Assembly (NCBI RefSeq): GCF_009663775.1
Contig: NZ_RDBR01000007.1
Span: forward strand, 1 to 53,000
DNA length: 53,000 nucleotides
Origin: Lactobacillus sp. 0.1XD8-4
Lineage (GTDB): Bacteria; Bacillota; Bacilli; Lactobacillales; Lactobacillaceae
Direction of reading: 5' to 3'
The notes below the pieces were generated by a model. That model saw nothing but the letters and a program-made list of their open reading frames with translations. It made no database searches and was not told the origin of the DNA. The position numbers were made by a program, and so were the translations under genes. Positions 1 to 6,421 of the stretch are shown here, piece after piece (the stretch's first letter is position 1; every line of letters begins with the position of its first letter).

Positions 1-72
1 CTGGAAAATCAAAAATTATGGTTCGGATTTTAATATTCAGAGGAAGGAATTTAATAGTTAATTCCCAGCCTC
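1..72 (-). repeat. 72-bp repeat, left copy (inverted partner at 52924-52995)
   Basis: All 72 bases are the exact reverse complement of 52924-52995. Read on the minus strand it begins GAGGCTGGGAATT and continues into AAATTCC..CCTC, which can fold into an imperfect hairpin. It lies just downstream of the minus-strand mini-ORF 95..229, as the right copy lies just downstream of rpsN, so both copies sit at a gene 3' end in the same relative orientation. It may extend to the left of the window. Confidence 0.85.
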
Positions 73-94
73 TTTTGTTGAACGGAATAAAAGA

Positions 95-229
95 TTAAGC
101 TTTTCGATCTCGTAAGTGATTGGCAGAAGCACCATGCTTACCAGTCTCTTGATTGTTAAGGCTGCCAAACATAACTTCACCAATTACTGACGCAACTAAA
201 ATCAAAACAATAATAAAAAATGGTAACAT
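95..229 (-). CDS. 44-aa predicted single-pass membrane mini-protein, unknown function
   Basis: This short ORF starts at ATG 227-229 behind a strong Shine-Dalgarno, GAGGTG, six bases upstream on the minus strand. It encodes 44 residues: M-L-P followed by a hydrophobic stretch FFIIVLILVASVIG (about residues 4-17), then a polar, charged tail ending H-L-R-D-R-K-A. The layout suggests one membrane helix with a short hydrophilic tail. It ends 22 bp before the left repeat, which may serve as its 3' boundary. I do not recognise the family. The good RBS and membrane segment favour a real gene; conservation in relatives would decide. Confidence 0.6.
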   Translation of the reverse strand: MLPFFIIVLILVASVIGEVMFGSLNNQETGKHGASANHLRDRKA

Positions 230-268
230 TATAATCACCTCAAAATACAAAAAGCAATCTCTACCTAT

Positions 269-298
269 ACAATATTATTAAAAGGGTTCATTTTGCAA
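269..298 (-). promoter_or_regulatory. possible promoter of the 44-aa ORF
   Basis: On the minus strand TTGCAA (293-298) and TATTGT (269-274) are separated by 18 bp, about 40 bp upstream of the mini-ORF start. The match to the sigma-A consensus is moderate. Confidence 0.35.
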
Positions 299-351
299 TT
301 ATTTTGTAACATAATTAAGGTTATTTAATAAAATATTAAAAAATAATAATA

Positions 352-393
352 AAAAAATAAAAGCAACCTATAGAAAGGTGCCTTTATTTCTCA
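352..393 (-). terminator. terminator of tRNA-Arg
   Basis: On the minus strand a short stem (GCACCT paired with AGGTTGC, one bulged base, extended by AAAG/TTTT) is followed by a long T-rich tract. It lies 16 bp beyond the tRNA 3' end. Confidence 0.6.
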
Positions 394-408
394 AATATTT
401 AACAGTGA

Positions 409-482
409 TGGGGCGAGCGAGACTTGAACTCGCAACCCTCGGTTTAGAAGACCGATGCTCTATCCAGTTGAGCTACCGCCCC
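409..482 (-). tRNA. tRNA-Arg (anticodon TCT)
   Basis: The minus strand folds into a complete cloverleaf. The acceptor stem is GGGGCGG with TCGCCCC (last pair a G-T wobble). The D arm, the anticodon stem TCGGT/ACCGA with loop CTTCTAA, and the T arm GCGAG-TTCAAGT-CTCGC are all present. The anticodon TCT reads AGA/AGG arginine codons. The discriminator base is A. The CCA end is not encoded, because the bases after the discriminator read TCA. Confidence 0.95.
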
Positions 483-493
483 AGACAAAGTCA

Positions 494-523
494 AGTATAT
501 AATTAACAGCTAAGCTTTGTCAA
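494..523 (-). promoter_or_regulatory. sigma-A promoter of tRNA-Arg
   Basis: On the minus strand TTGACA (518-523) and TATACT (494-499) are separated by 18 bp, immediately upstream of the tRNA 5' end at 482. The -35 is perfect and the -10 has one mismatch. Confidence 0.75.
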
Positions 524-574
524 TATAGAATAATTCGTTATAAATATTTTGTTAGAATAAAAGCGTCAATTACG

Positions 575-604
575 TTGACAAAGCGCTTCCAAAGCAACTA
601 TACT
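575..604 (+). promoter_or_regulatory. promoter of the TetR gene with a palindrome in the spacer
   Basis: TTGACA (575-580) and TATACT (599-604) are 18 bp apart. The spacer holds the palindrome AAGCGCTT (581-588). This could be a weak cre-like site (two mismatches to the flanking consensus) or an autoregulatory operator. The promoter diverges from the tRNA-Arg promoter. Confidence 0.7.
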
Positions 605-667
605 TTAAATTAGTAGAAGTACGAAAGTGGGAAGGATTTAAGCTGTATATGGAAGGATGATGATTAA

Positions 668-1300
668 ATGGCTGCTAATAAGACAGACCCGCGTGTAGTC
701 AAAACACGTAATAGTCTGCGTAAAGCTCTTGTATATCTGATGAGACGCGAAAACCTTGAAGATATTAGCGTTCAGAAGATTACTGAAACTGCCAACATCA
801 CCCGCGGAACTTTCTATCTTCATTATAGGGATAAGCGTGACTTTATTAAGTCTGCTATTCAAGAAATTATTGATGATTTCTTCAACCAGGTAATGATTGA
901 TAGCGATTTGTCAAAAGAGCGAACGGTGCAGGTGTTCTCACTACGCAAGGCGTTTCAGTATATCGAAAATGATGCTGATATTTTTGATGTATTATTGAAT
1001 AATGAAAAGAATAATTTCTTTTATGAACAACTTTACAATCGGTTGGCAAACGAAATGACATACTTTAACGAGCAGGTCAATAAGAACCAGCAATTGGAAG
1101 TTCCATTAAATTTGCAGATCTCCTTCATTGGATCAGCATTTTTAGGGCTAGTAAGTCGATGGCTGGAAGATGGCATGATTTACACTCCACGATACATGAC
1201 TCAAAGCGTGGCGAAAATGTTGGATCAATGCAGCAATAGTAATATTACGCTAGTTGATTTCTTTTATAGCGAAAAAGAAGTCACACTAGAAGAAATTTAG
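668..1300 (+). CDS. TetR/AcrR family transcriptional regulator
   Basis: This 210-residue protein has the usual TetR length. The N-terminal DNA-binding domain spans about residues 10-60. Its helix-turn-helix is at about 32-52, with VQKITETANITRGTFYLHYR matching the family pattern in which a TFY-HY segment ends the recognition helix. The C-terminal ligand/dimerisation part resembles the TetR_C group common in lactobacilli. The start ATG lies behind GGAAGG about 10 bp upstream. It is transcribed alone: its own promoter precedes it and a strong terminator follows, and no efflux or enzyme gene is adjacent, so its target is unknown. Confidence 0.9.
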   Translation: MAANKTDPRVVKTRNSLRKALVYLMRRENLEDISVQKITETANITRGTFYLHYRDKRDFIKSAIQEIIDDFFNQVMIDSDLSKERTVQVFSLRKAFQYIENDADIFDVLLNNEKNNFFYEQLYNRLANEMTYFNEQVNKNQQLEVPLNLQISFIGSAFLGLVSRWLEDGMIYTPRYMTQSVAKMLDQCSNSNITLVDFFYSEKEVTLEEI

Positions 1301-1317
1301 CGCTGCTATTGCTGAAA

Positions 1318-1350
1318 GGGCTGAAGAATATTCTTCAGTCTTTTTATTTT
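1318..1350 (+). terminator. intrinsic terminator after TetR
   Basis: A perfect palindrome, CTGAAGAATATTCTTCAG (1321-1338), is followed by TCTTTTTATTTTAT. Confidence 0.9.
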
Positions 1351-1370
1351 ATAGTTTATTGTTAAGGTGG

Positions 1371-1399
1371 TTGACGAATAAGTAATTATTTGATATTAT
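1371..1399 (+). promoter_or_regulatory. promoter of rplU-prp-rpmA
   Basis: TTGACG (1371-1376) and TATTAT (1394-1399) are separated by 17 bp. Transcription would start near 1406, giving a leader of about 100 nt. Confidence 0.85.
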
Positions 1400-1405
1400 A
1401 CAAAC

Positions 1406-1500
1406 GTTGTATTTGTGAACCAACAACTACAACCGCACGTTACCAAGTTAAAAGCATTATGCTGCTTGGTTCGGCGAGTCTGAGATATTAAGGAGGTGCA
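1406..1500 (+). ncRNA. ribosomal protein L21 leader (autoregulatory 5' UTR)
   Basis: The roughly 100-nt untranslated leader between the promoter and rplU can fold with GAACCAA (about 1418-1424) pairing to TTGGTTC (about 1466-1472), and a small inner hairpin around AGCATTATGCT. Position and shape fit the L21_leader family upstream of rplU in Bacilli, thought to bind L21 and control the operon. I assign it from context and pairing, not from a covariance search. Confidence 0.7.
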
Positions 1501-1506
1501 CAAAGT

Positions 1507-1815
1507 ATGTACGCAATTATTGTTACTGGTGGTAAGCAATACAAGGTAGAAGAAGGTGCTTCTATCTATGTTGAAAAGCTTGATGCTAAAGCAGGTGACA
1601 AGGTAACTTTCGACCAAGTTATCTTTGTCGGTGGAGACGACACTAAGATCGGTACTCCTGTAGTTGACGGTGCTTCTGTTGAAGGTACTGTTGACAAGCA
1701 AGGTAAGGAAAAGAAGGTTGTTACTTTCAAGTACAAGCCTAAGAAGCACACTCACACTAAGCAAGGTCACCGTCAACCTTACACTAAGGTTACTATCAAC
1801 AAGATCAACGCTTAA
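1507..1815 (+). CDS. rplU: 50S ribosomal protein L21
   Basis: The 102-residue length is typical of L21. The N-terminus [17 protein letters not shown] is the family signature, and the C-terminal K-H-x-H-x-K-x-G-H-R-Q-P-Y-T segment is the conserved basic region that contacts 23S rRNA. The start follows a strong AAGGAGGTG. It is the first gene of the rplU-prp-rpmA operon, downstream of the L21 leader. Confidence 0.98.
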   Translation: MYAIIVTGGKQYKVEEGASIYVEKLDAKAGDKVTFDQVIFVGGDDTKIGTPVVDGASVEGTVDKQGKEKKVVTFKYKPKKHTHTKQGHRQPYTKVTINKINA

Positions 1816-1830
1816 TGTGGGGGTGAGATC

Positions 1831-2154
1831 ATGATTCGAGCACATTTTTCTTTAGATTCGAATCATCGGATCACGTCTTTTAAGTTAACTGGACATGCCG
1901 ATTCTGGACCATACGGTCAAGATATTGTATGTGCAGCAGTATCTGCGTTATCTATTTCGACAATCAATGGTCTTGAACGAGTAGTTCACACTAGGCCACA
2001 TGTTGAACGGGATAATGCTAATGGAGGCTTTTTAGAAGTTACTAATTTGGATTTGGATCGTGAGAGTCAAATCTTGCTTAGTACCCTCTTAAACGGATTA
2101 ATTGACATCCAAGAAAGCTATCCACAAAACATTGAAGTAAAAATGTTTAATTAA
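1831..2154 (+). CDS. prp: ribosomal-processing cysteine protease Prp
   Basis: This 107-residue protein belongs to the YsxB/Prp family. In Firmicutes, Prp removes a short N-terminal extension from ribosomal protein L27 before ribosome assembly. The catalytic pair is visible: His22 in the T-G-H-A motif and Cys34 in D-I-V-C-A-A-V-S, at the positions known for the family. The start ATG follows GGGGGTGAG. It sits between rplU and rpmA, 15 bp after rplU and 25 bp before the gene of its substrate, as in most Firmicutes. Confidence 0.95.
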   Translation: MIRAHFSLDSNHRITSFKLTGHADSGPYGQDIVCAAVSALSISTINGLERVVHTRPHVERDNANGGFLEVTNLDLDRESQILLSTLLNGLIDIQESYPQNIEVKMFN

Positions 2155-2179
2155 ATTTCATCGCTGGAGGTGAACAACT

Positions 2180-2461
2180 ATGATTATGGATTTGCAATTC
2201 TTCTCCCACCACAAGGGGGGTGGTTCCACTGCTAACGGTCGGAACTCAGCTGGTCGTCGTCTTGGTACAAAGGCTGCTGATGGTTCCATCGTAACTGCTG
2301 GATCAATCATCTACCGTCAACGTGGTACTCACATCAACCCAGGTGAAAACGTGGGTCGTGGTGGAGATGATACTTTATACGCTAAGGTAGCCGGTGTTGT
2401 TAAGTTTGAACGCATGGGTCGTAGTAAGCGTAAGGTATCTGTTTACCCAATCGCTGAATAA
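2180..2461 (+). CDS. rpmA: 50S ribosomal protein L27 with cleavable N-terminal extension
   Basis: This 93-residue L27 begins [20 protein letters not shown]. The LQFF stretch is the Prp recognition site, and cleavage after FF would expose S-H-H-K-G-G-G, the mature end that reaches the peptidyl transferase centre. The rest (G-R-x-S-x-G-R-R-L-G, Q-R-G-T-x-x-x-P-G-x-N-V-G) is typical L27. The ATG at 2180 is preferred over the one at 2186 because GGAGGTG lies seven bases upstream and the extension then has the expected length. It is the last gene of its operon. Confidence 0.97.
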   Translation: MIMDLQFFSHHKGGGSTANGRNSAGRRLGTKAADGSIVTAGSIIYRQRGTHINPGENVGRGGDDTLYAKVAGVVKFERMGRSKRKVSVYPIAE

Positions 2462-2472
2462 TACTTTTAATA

Positions 2473-2510
2473 AGAGGCTGAGAAAAAACTTTTGTTTTCT
2501 CTCAGCCTCT
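2473..2510 (+). terminator. GAGGCTG-family hairpin after rpmA
   Basis: AGAGGCTGAGA (2473-2483) and TCTCAGCCTCT (2500-2510) form an 11-bp perfect stem around an A/T-rich loop. The T tract after it is weak. The same GAGGCTG hairpin family recurs near 23665, near 27228 and in the two window-end repeats. Confidence 0.7.
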
Positions 2511-2528
2511 ACTATTTTAATGAATGAT

Positions 2529-2682
2529 AACAAGATAACGTGGAAAATAACAACAAGGTTCGCGTCTAAGGACGAATGATATCAGCTTATGACATATTTA
2601 ATCATCGTTTTACCTTAGCCAACCGCCTTGTACTCCCTATCTTGTTTCTGTTCTATTTAGTAGCATAAAGTAAGAACAGAAA
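2529..2682 (+). ncRNA. putative structured RNA between rpmA and pepP
   Basis: Nested complementary segments are visible: 2529-2537 with 2638-2646 (9 bp), 2553-2558 with 2626-2631 (6 bp), 2567-2571 with 2613-2617 (5 bp), and 2572-2580 with 2601-2608 (one bulge). A separate 10-bp hairpin, TTTCTGTTCT/AGAACAGAAA (2645-2654 with 2673-2682), overlaps the outer helix by two bases. A terminator follows at 2699. The nesting suggests a folded leader or small RNA. It matches no riboswitch class I know: there is no T-box GGTGG core and no TPP motif set. It could instead be a decayed repeat. Confidence 0.4.
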
Positions 2683-2695
2683 ATATAGTGATATT

Positions 2696-2727
2696 AAAGT
2701 CGAGTCTTTTCTCGGCTTTTTCTTTAA
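2696..2727 (+). terminator. intrinsic terminator 30 bp upstream of pepP
   Basis: AAAGTCGAG (2696-2704) pairs with CTCGGCTTT (2711-2719) across a 6-nt loop and is followed by TTCTTT. It lies directly upstream of the pepP Shine-Dalgarno. No room for a promoter remains between it and the start codon, so pepP transcripts must read through it; an attenuator is possible. Confidence 0.65.
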
Positions 2728-2756
2728 GCAAAAGACAAGAAAATGGTGGAAATGCT

Positions 2757-3833
2757 ATGACAAGAATTGAACGGCTACAAAAAAAGTTGCCACAACTTTT
2801 TATTGATGCAATGTTAGTTACTAATGAAAAGAACATTTTGTATTTAACTGGCTTTGACCTAATGCAGGATGATGGTTTGTTACTAATTACCAGTGAGAAT
2901 GCAATTTTAATCACTGATGACCGTTATCAGCTAGCCCTTGAAGAGTTTGAAAATGATGAAGTTGTTGGGACAATCACCCGTGATTACTACGGATCCTTAA
3001 ATAAAATCTGTCAAGGATTAAAAATTGGGGTGCTTGGTTATGAGGATACTATTTCCTATTATTTGTTCGATGTGCTAGATGAAACAATGATAGCAGATAT
3101 TGTTCCTTTCCATAATCAAATTGAACAAATGCGAATGGCTAAAGAAAGCGTGGAAGTAGATAAGCTTCGCAAAGCTGCTGACCTCCACACTGCAGGTTAT
3201 CATTATGTTTTAGAAAATATTCGCGCCGGGGTTACCGAACGGCATATAGCAAACATCCTTGACCTATGGATGAAAGAAAATGGTGCAATGGCGGCATCTT
3301 TTCCGACAATTGTTGCTAGTGGTAAAAACGCAGCTAAACCTCACGCCACCGCTTCGGATAAGGTAATCGAAGACGGTGATATTGTAACTCTTGACTTTGG
3401 TTATTATGTTGACGGTTATACTGCTGATATGACGCGAACGTTTGCTGTAGGTTCAATTGATCCAGAACTCCGCGATGTTTACCAAATAGTTAATGAGGCA
3501 CGACAAGCAGTTATTCAGTCAGCCCATGTTGGTCAACGTGGGGATAAACTTGATGCTGCTGGTCGACGGTTAATTGAAGAAGCTGGTTATGGTGATGAAT
3601 TTAACCATGGAATGGGGCATGGTATAGGGTTATCTGTGCATGAGTTGCCAGCTAGTTACGGGCCGACTACCCGAAAGATGAAATTGCATAACAATGAAGT
3701 AATAACCGTGGAACCTGGTATCTACATTCCAGAAATTGGTGGAGTGCGGATTGAAGATGATATTTTGATAACTCATGGTGGTGTGGAGGTTTTAACGACT
3801 GCACCAACAGAACTAATTATTGTAGGTAAATAA
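2757..3833 (+). CDS. pepP: M24-family Xaa-Pro peptidase
   Basis: This 358-residue cytosolic metallopeptidase has the creatinase N-terminal domain (about 1-125) and the pita-bread M24 catalytic domain (about 130-358). The five metal ligands are visible in order: Asp in T-L-D-F-G, Asp in Y-T-A-D-M-T-R, His in H-G-I-G-L-S-V-H-E, Glu in V-E-P-G and Glu in R-I-E-D-D. It removes N-terminal residues before proline or splits Xaa-Pro dipeptides; sequence alone does not settle aminopeptidase (PepP) against dipeptidase (PepQ). The start at 2757 is chosen over an upstream in-frame ATG at 2688 because GGTGG precedes it and homologues begin near here. The 2H phosphoesterase gene follows without a gap. Confidence 0.92.
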   Translation: MTRIERLQKKLPQLFIDAMLVTNEKNILYLTGFDLMQDDGLLLITSENAILITDDRYQLALEEFENDEVVGTITRDYYGSLNKICQGLKIGVLGYEDTISYYLFDVLDETMIADIVPFHNQIEQMRMAKESVEVDKLRKAADLHTAGYHYVLENIRAGVTERHIANILDLWMKENGAMAASFPTIVASGKNAAKPHATASDKVIEDGDIVTLDFGYYVDGYTADMTRTFAVGSIDPELRDVYQIVNEARQAVIQSAHVGQRGDKLDAAGRRLIEEAGYGDEFNHGMGHGIGLSVHELPASYGPTTRKMKLHNNEVITVEPGIYIPEIGGVRIEDDILITHGGVEVLTTAPTELIIVGK

Positions 3834-4508
3834 ATGCAATTGTTAAAACTATATCATAATATCAATAACCAAGGACATGCCGCCATCCAAAGCCATAATG
3901 AACAAATTGATCAGCACTTAATTGGGATAAAGAAAGATCATCGTCTGGGACTAACGATTCTCACTTCATTACCAGCGCATGTTTGTCGTAATATTAATAT
4001 CTGCTTGCAGGAATTTAAGAAACTAGAGCCAGCGCAATATTATTATCCGGCAACGGATATGCATATTACAATCATTGACATAATTGCGGCAAATACTAAA
4101 TTTTACCTGTCACCATTAGAAAAGAAAAAGTATATTGAAGTTTTAAGTCAGATTATTTCTACGGTTGGAACAATTCATTGGGAACTAAAGGGCATCATTA
4201 TAAGTCCTAACGCCATCTTAGTAAAGGGCTACTATTCGGATAATTTAATAAAGCTAAGGAATTTAATTCGGCATGAACTACCGCTAAAGGGTTTAATGTT
4301 ACAAGAACGTTACCCAACTAATTCGGGGCATGTTACAATTGCGCGCTTTACGTCCCCGCTCCAGCATCCGCACCAAATTCTTGCCTTACAAGAACAATTT
4401 GAAGAGATTGCGTTAGGAAAATTTAGGACTGCAAGCCTCGATTTAGTGGTTCATGATTGGTATAATCATAACTCCCAATTAATTTCAGCAATCTCAATTG
4501 ATAACTAA
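3834..4508 (+). CDS. 2H phosphoesterase superfamily protein (LigT/CPDase-like)
   Basis: The 224-residue protein carries two H-x-T motifs, His77-Ile-Thr79 in M-H-I-T-I-I-D and His166-Val-Thr168 in G-H-V-T-I-A-R-F, about 90 residues apart. This is the hallmark of the two-histidine phosphoesterases, which cleave 2',3'-cyclic phosphates or 2'-5' bonds in RNA or nucleotides; the substrate here is unknown. The start codon abuts the pepP stop (TAAATG) with only a weak upstream RBS, so translation is probably coupled. In many Firmicutes efp occupies this place between pepP and asp23; no efp lies in the window. Confidence 0.75.
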   Translation: MQLLKLYHNINNQGHAAIQSHNEQIDQHLIGIKKDHRLGLTILTSLPAHVCRNINICLQEFKKLEPAQYYYPATDMHITIIDIIAANTKFYLSPLEKKKYIEVLSQIISTVGTIHWELKGIIISPNAILVKGYYSDNLIKLRNLIRHELPLKGLMLQERYPTNSGHVTIARFTSPLQHPHQILALQEQFEEIALGKFRTASLDLVVHDWYNHNSQLISAISIDN

Positions 4509-4600
4509 ATAACCAGGTTGTTGTATTGCATTTCACGCTGACTTAGTGCAAAATAGAAATGATTACTATACAGAAGATAAAATAAATTGGAGGGCTGACG

Positions 4601-5038
4601 ATGGCTGAAGAATCAAAGATTGTTTTAAGTAGTGAAGATCAATCACTCGGGACAATTCAAATTTCGCCACGAGTTTTAGAAATTATTGCGGGAATTGCCG
4701 CAAGTGAAATTGATGGTGTCTCAAAGATGTACGGCTCATTTGCTAATAGTGTGAGTGAGCTTTTGGGACGCTCCGACCGCCGACGAGGAGTAAAGCTTTC
4801 CAGCAATGATAAAGATTTATCACTTGATGTTGACGTTTATGTGGCATACGGTGTGTCTGTTCCAAAAGTGGCAGCGAAGATTCAAGACAAAGTTAAACAA
4901 CAGATTACTTTAATGACGGATTTAAAAGTTAAAGAAGTCAATGTTCACATCAAGGGGATTGTAACCGCAAAAGAAGACCAGCAAGTGGATCCTAATGATT
5001 TGTTTGGTGAACACTTAGATGATGGGGCTGGTGAATAG
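4601..5038 (+). CDS. Asp23/Gls24 family envelope stress response protein (YqhY-like)
   Basis: This 145-residue protein has the Asp23 domain (about residues 15-120), with I-S-P-R-V-L-E-I-I-A-G-I-A-A-S-E-I-D-G-V and a later D-V-Y-V-A-Y-G-V-S-V-P segment typical of the family. A C-terminal acidic tail ends D-D-G-A-G-E. Its place before nusB and folD matches B. subtilis yqhY, a gene linked to fatty acid and acetyl-CoA carboxylase balance. The start follows GGAGGG. Its stop nearly touches nusB, so the two are cotranscribed. A second paralogue is at 25014. Confidence 0.92.
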   Translation: MAEESKIVLSSEDQSLGTIQISPRVLEIIAGIAASEIDGVSKMYGSFANSVSELLGRSDRRRGVKLSSNDKDLSLDVDVYVAYGVSVPKVAAKIQDKVKQQITLMTDLKVKEVNVHIKGIVTAKEDQQVDPNDLFGEHLDDGAGE

Positions 5039-5039
5039 A

Positions 5040-5456
5040 ATGAGTTTAAACCGACACATGATTCGTGAGGAAGCTTTTCAAGTTTTATTTGCCTTGCAGT
5101 CAGATCCAGAGGCAGATATTCAGACAATTTATGAAGCAATTCCTCATCACGATGAAAAACAAATACCACCTTACTTATTAACGCTAGTAAATGGTGTTCG
5201 TGAACATCAAGACCAACTAGATGAACAAATCAATAATTTATTAGCAAGTGGCTGGACTATTGGACGTTTAGCAAAACCTGACCTAGTGATTTTGCGGTTG
5301 GCATTATTTGAGATGCAATATGCAGAAAATGTTCCGACAGTTGTGGCAATAAATGAAGCGTTAGAGTTAACTAAGACATTTAGTAGTGATAAATCACGTA
5401 AGTTTATCAATGGTGCACTTGGTAAATTTGAAAAACAAGCAAATCTAGATAAGTAA
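5040..5456 (+). CDS. nusB: transcription antitermination factor NusB
   Basis: The 138-residue all-helical protein starts MSLNRHMIREEAFQVLFALQ, where R-x-x-x-R-E-x-A is the NusB signature. Its C-terminal K-P-D-L-V-I-L-R-L-A and N-E-A-L-E-L-T-K-T-F-S segments are conserved. With NusE (S10) it binds boxA RNA and promotes antitermination of rRNA operons. An in-frame upstream ATG at 5019 lies inside asp23; 5040 is preferred because it gives the normal N-terminus right after the asp23 stop. A terminator follows. Confidence 0.96.
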   Translation: MSLNRHMIREEAFQVLFALQSDPEADIQTIYEAIPHHDEKQIPPYLLTLVNGVREHQDQLDEQINNLLASGWTIGRLAKPDLVILRLALFEMQYAENVPTVVAINEALELTKTFSSDKSRKFINGALGKFEKQANLDK

Positions 5457-5458
5457 AA

Positions 5459-5501
5459 TGGCGGGCAATGGCATGATACCAATAGCCCACCTTTTTTGTA
5501 T
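5459..5501 (+). terminator. terminator after nusB
   Basis: GGCGGGC.. pairs imperfectly with ..GCCCACC around a 20-nt inner region and is followed by TTTTTT. Confidence 0.7.
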
Positions 5502-5524
5502 GACAGCTTTTTTGCGACCAACTA

Positions 5525-5533
5525 TGGTAAAAT
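5525..5533 (+). promoter_or_regulatory. extended -10 promoter of folD
   Basis: TGGTAAAAT (TG dinucleotide plus TAAAAT) lies 31 bp upstream of the folD start. No good -35 is visible. Confidence 0.5.
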
Positions 5534-5563
5534 ATAGGTTGAAATTTAAAGGAGGAAGGCACT

Positions 5564-6421
5564 GTGGCGACGATTATTGACGGACGAGCTCTTGCTAAAA
5601 AGATTAATGCGCAAACTCATAAGCGGGTTGCAAAACTAAACCAGCAAGGTATTCATCCAGGAATTGCGGTGGTAATTGCAGGGGATGATTCTGCAAGTCT
5701 GATTTATACCCGTAATAAACATAAAAAGGCAATGAAATTGGGAATTAACTCAATTCTTAGAAAATTTCCAAGAGATATTAGTCAAAATGAGTTGTTAGCT
5801 GAGATTGATAATTTAAATAAAGATGATTCTATCGATGCAATTTTAGTCCAACAACCCTTGCCACCACAAATTGACCAAAAAACGATCACTAATGCAATTC
5901 TTCCTGAAAAGGACGTTGATGGGTTAAATCCGTTGAATCTTGGCAAATTGTTTGCAAATCAAAATACTAACCACCCTATTGCATGTACTCCTCGTGGAAT
6001 TATGCGAATGCTAAAAGAATATGAGGTTCAGCTAAAGGGCCAAAATGCGGTAATTGTTGGTCGAAGCATTTTGGTTGGTAAACCTTTATTAGCATTATTG
6101 AACAATGCAGATGCAACGGTCACAATGGCCGGAAGAAATACAAGGGACCTGACAAAGCTAACGCAAACAGCGGATATTTTGATTGTTGCAGCAGGAGTAC
6201 CGCACCTTATTGGGGCCGCGGATGTTAAAGCAGGTGCAACAGTGATTGACGTTGGGATTAACCGCTTAAGTACCGGGAAATTAACTGGTGATGTTGATTT
6301 TGACAGTGTAAAAGAGAAAGCAGGGTTAATTACGCCAGTGCCAGGTGGGGTCGGTCCAATGACAATTGCAACCTTAATGGAGCAAACAGTTGATTTAGCA
6401 CAATGGAGGCATCATGGATAG
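5564..6421 (+). CDS. folD: bifunctional methylenetetrahydrofolate dehydrogenase/cyclohydrolase
   Basis: This 285-residue cytosolic enzyme interconverts 5,10-methylene-, methenyl- and 10-formyl-tetrahydrofolate with NADP, feeding purine synthesis and the Fmt reaction encoded later in the window. Signatures are V-Q-Q-P-L-P (about 92-97), V-G-R-S-I-L-V-G-K-P-L (dinucleotide-binding region) and P-V-P-G-G-V-G-P-M-T near the end. It starts with GTG behind a strong GGAGG and overlaps xseA by 8 bp, so folD-xseA-xseB-ispA-tlyA-argR-recN look like one transcription unit. Confidence 0.97.
   Translation: MATIIDGRALAKKINAQTHKRVAKLNQQGIHPGIAVVIAGDDSASLIYTRNKHKKAMKLGINSILRKFPRDISQNELLAEIDNLNKDDSIDAILVQQPLPPQIDQKTITNAILPEKDVDGLNPLNLGKLFANQNTNHPIACTPRGIMRMLKEYEVQLKGQNAVIVGRSILVGKPLLALLNNADATVTMAGRNTRDLTKLTQTADILIVAAGVPHLIGAADVKAGATVIDVGINRLSTGKLTGDVDFDSVKEKAGLITPVPGGVGPMTIATLMEQTVDLAQWRHHG

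Noticed and set aside
1396-1845. 149-codon minus-strand ORF opposite rplU
   Set aside because: It is antisense to the rplU gene and its leader; no RBS and composition is a mirror of the rplU codons.
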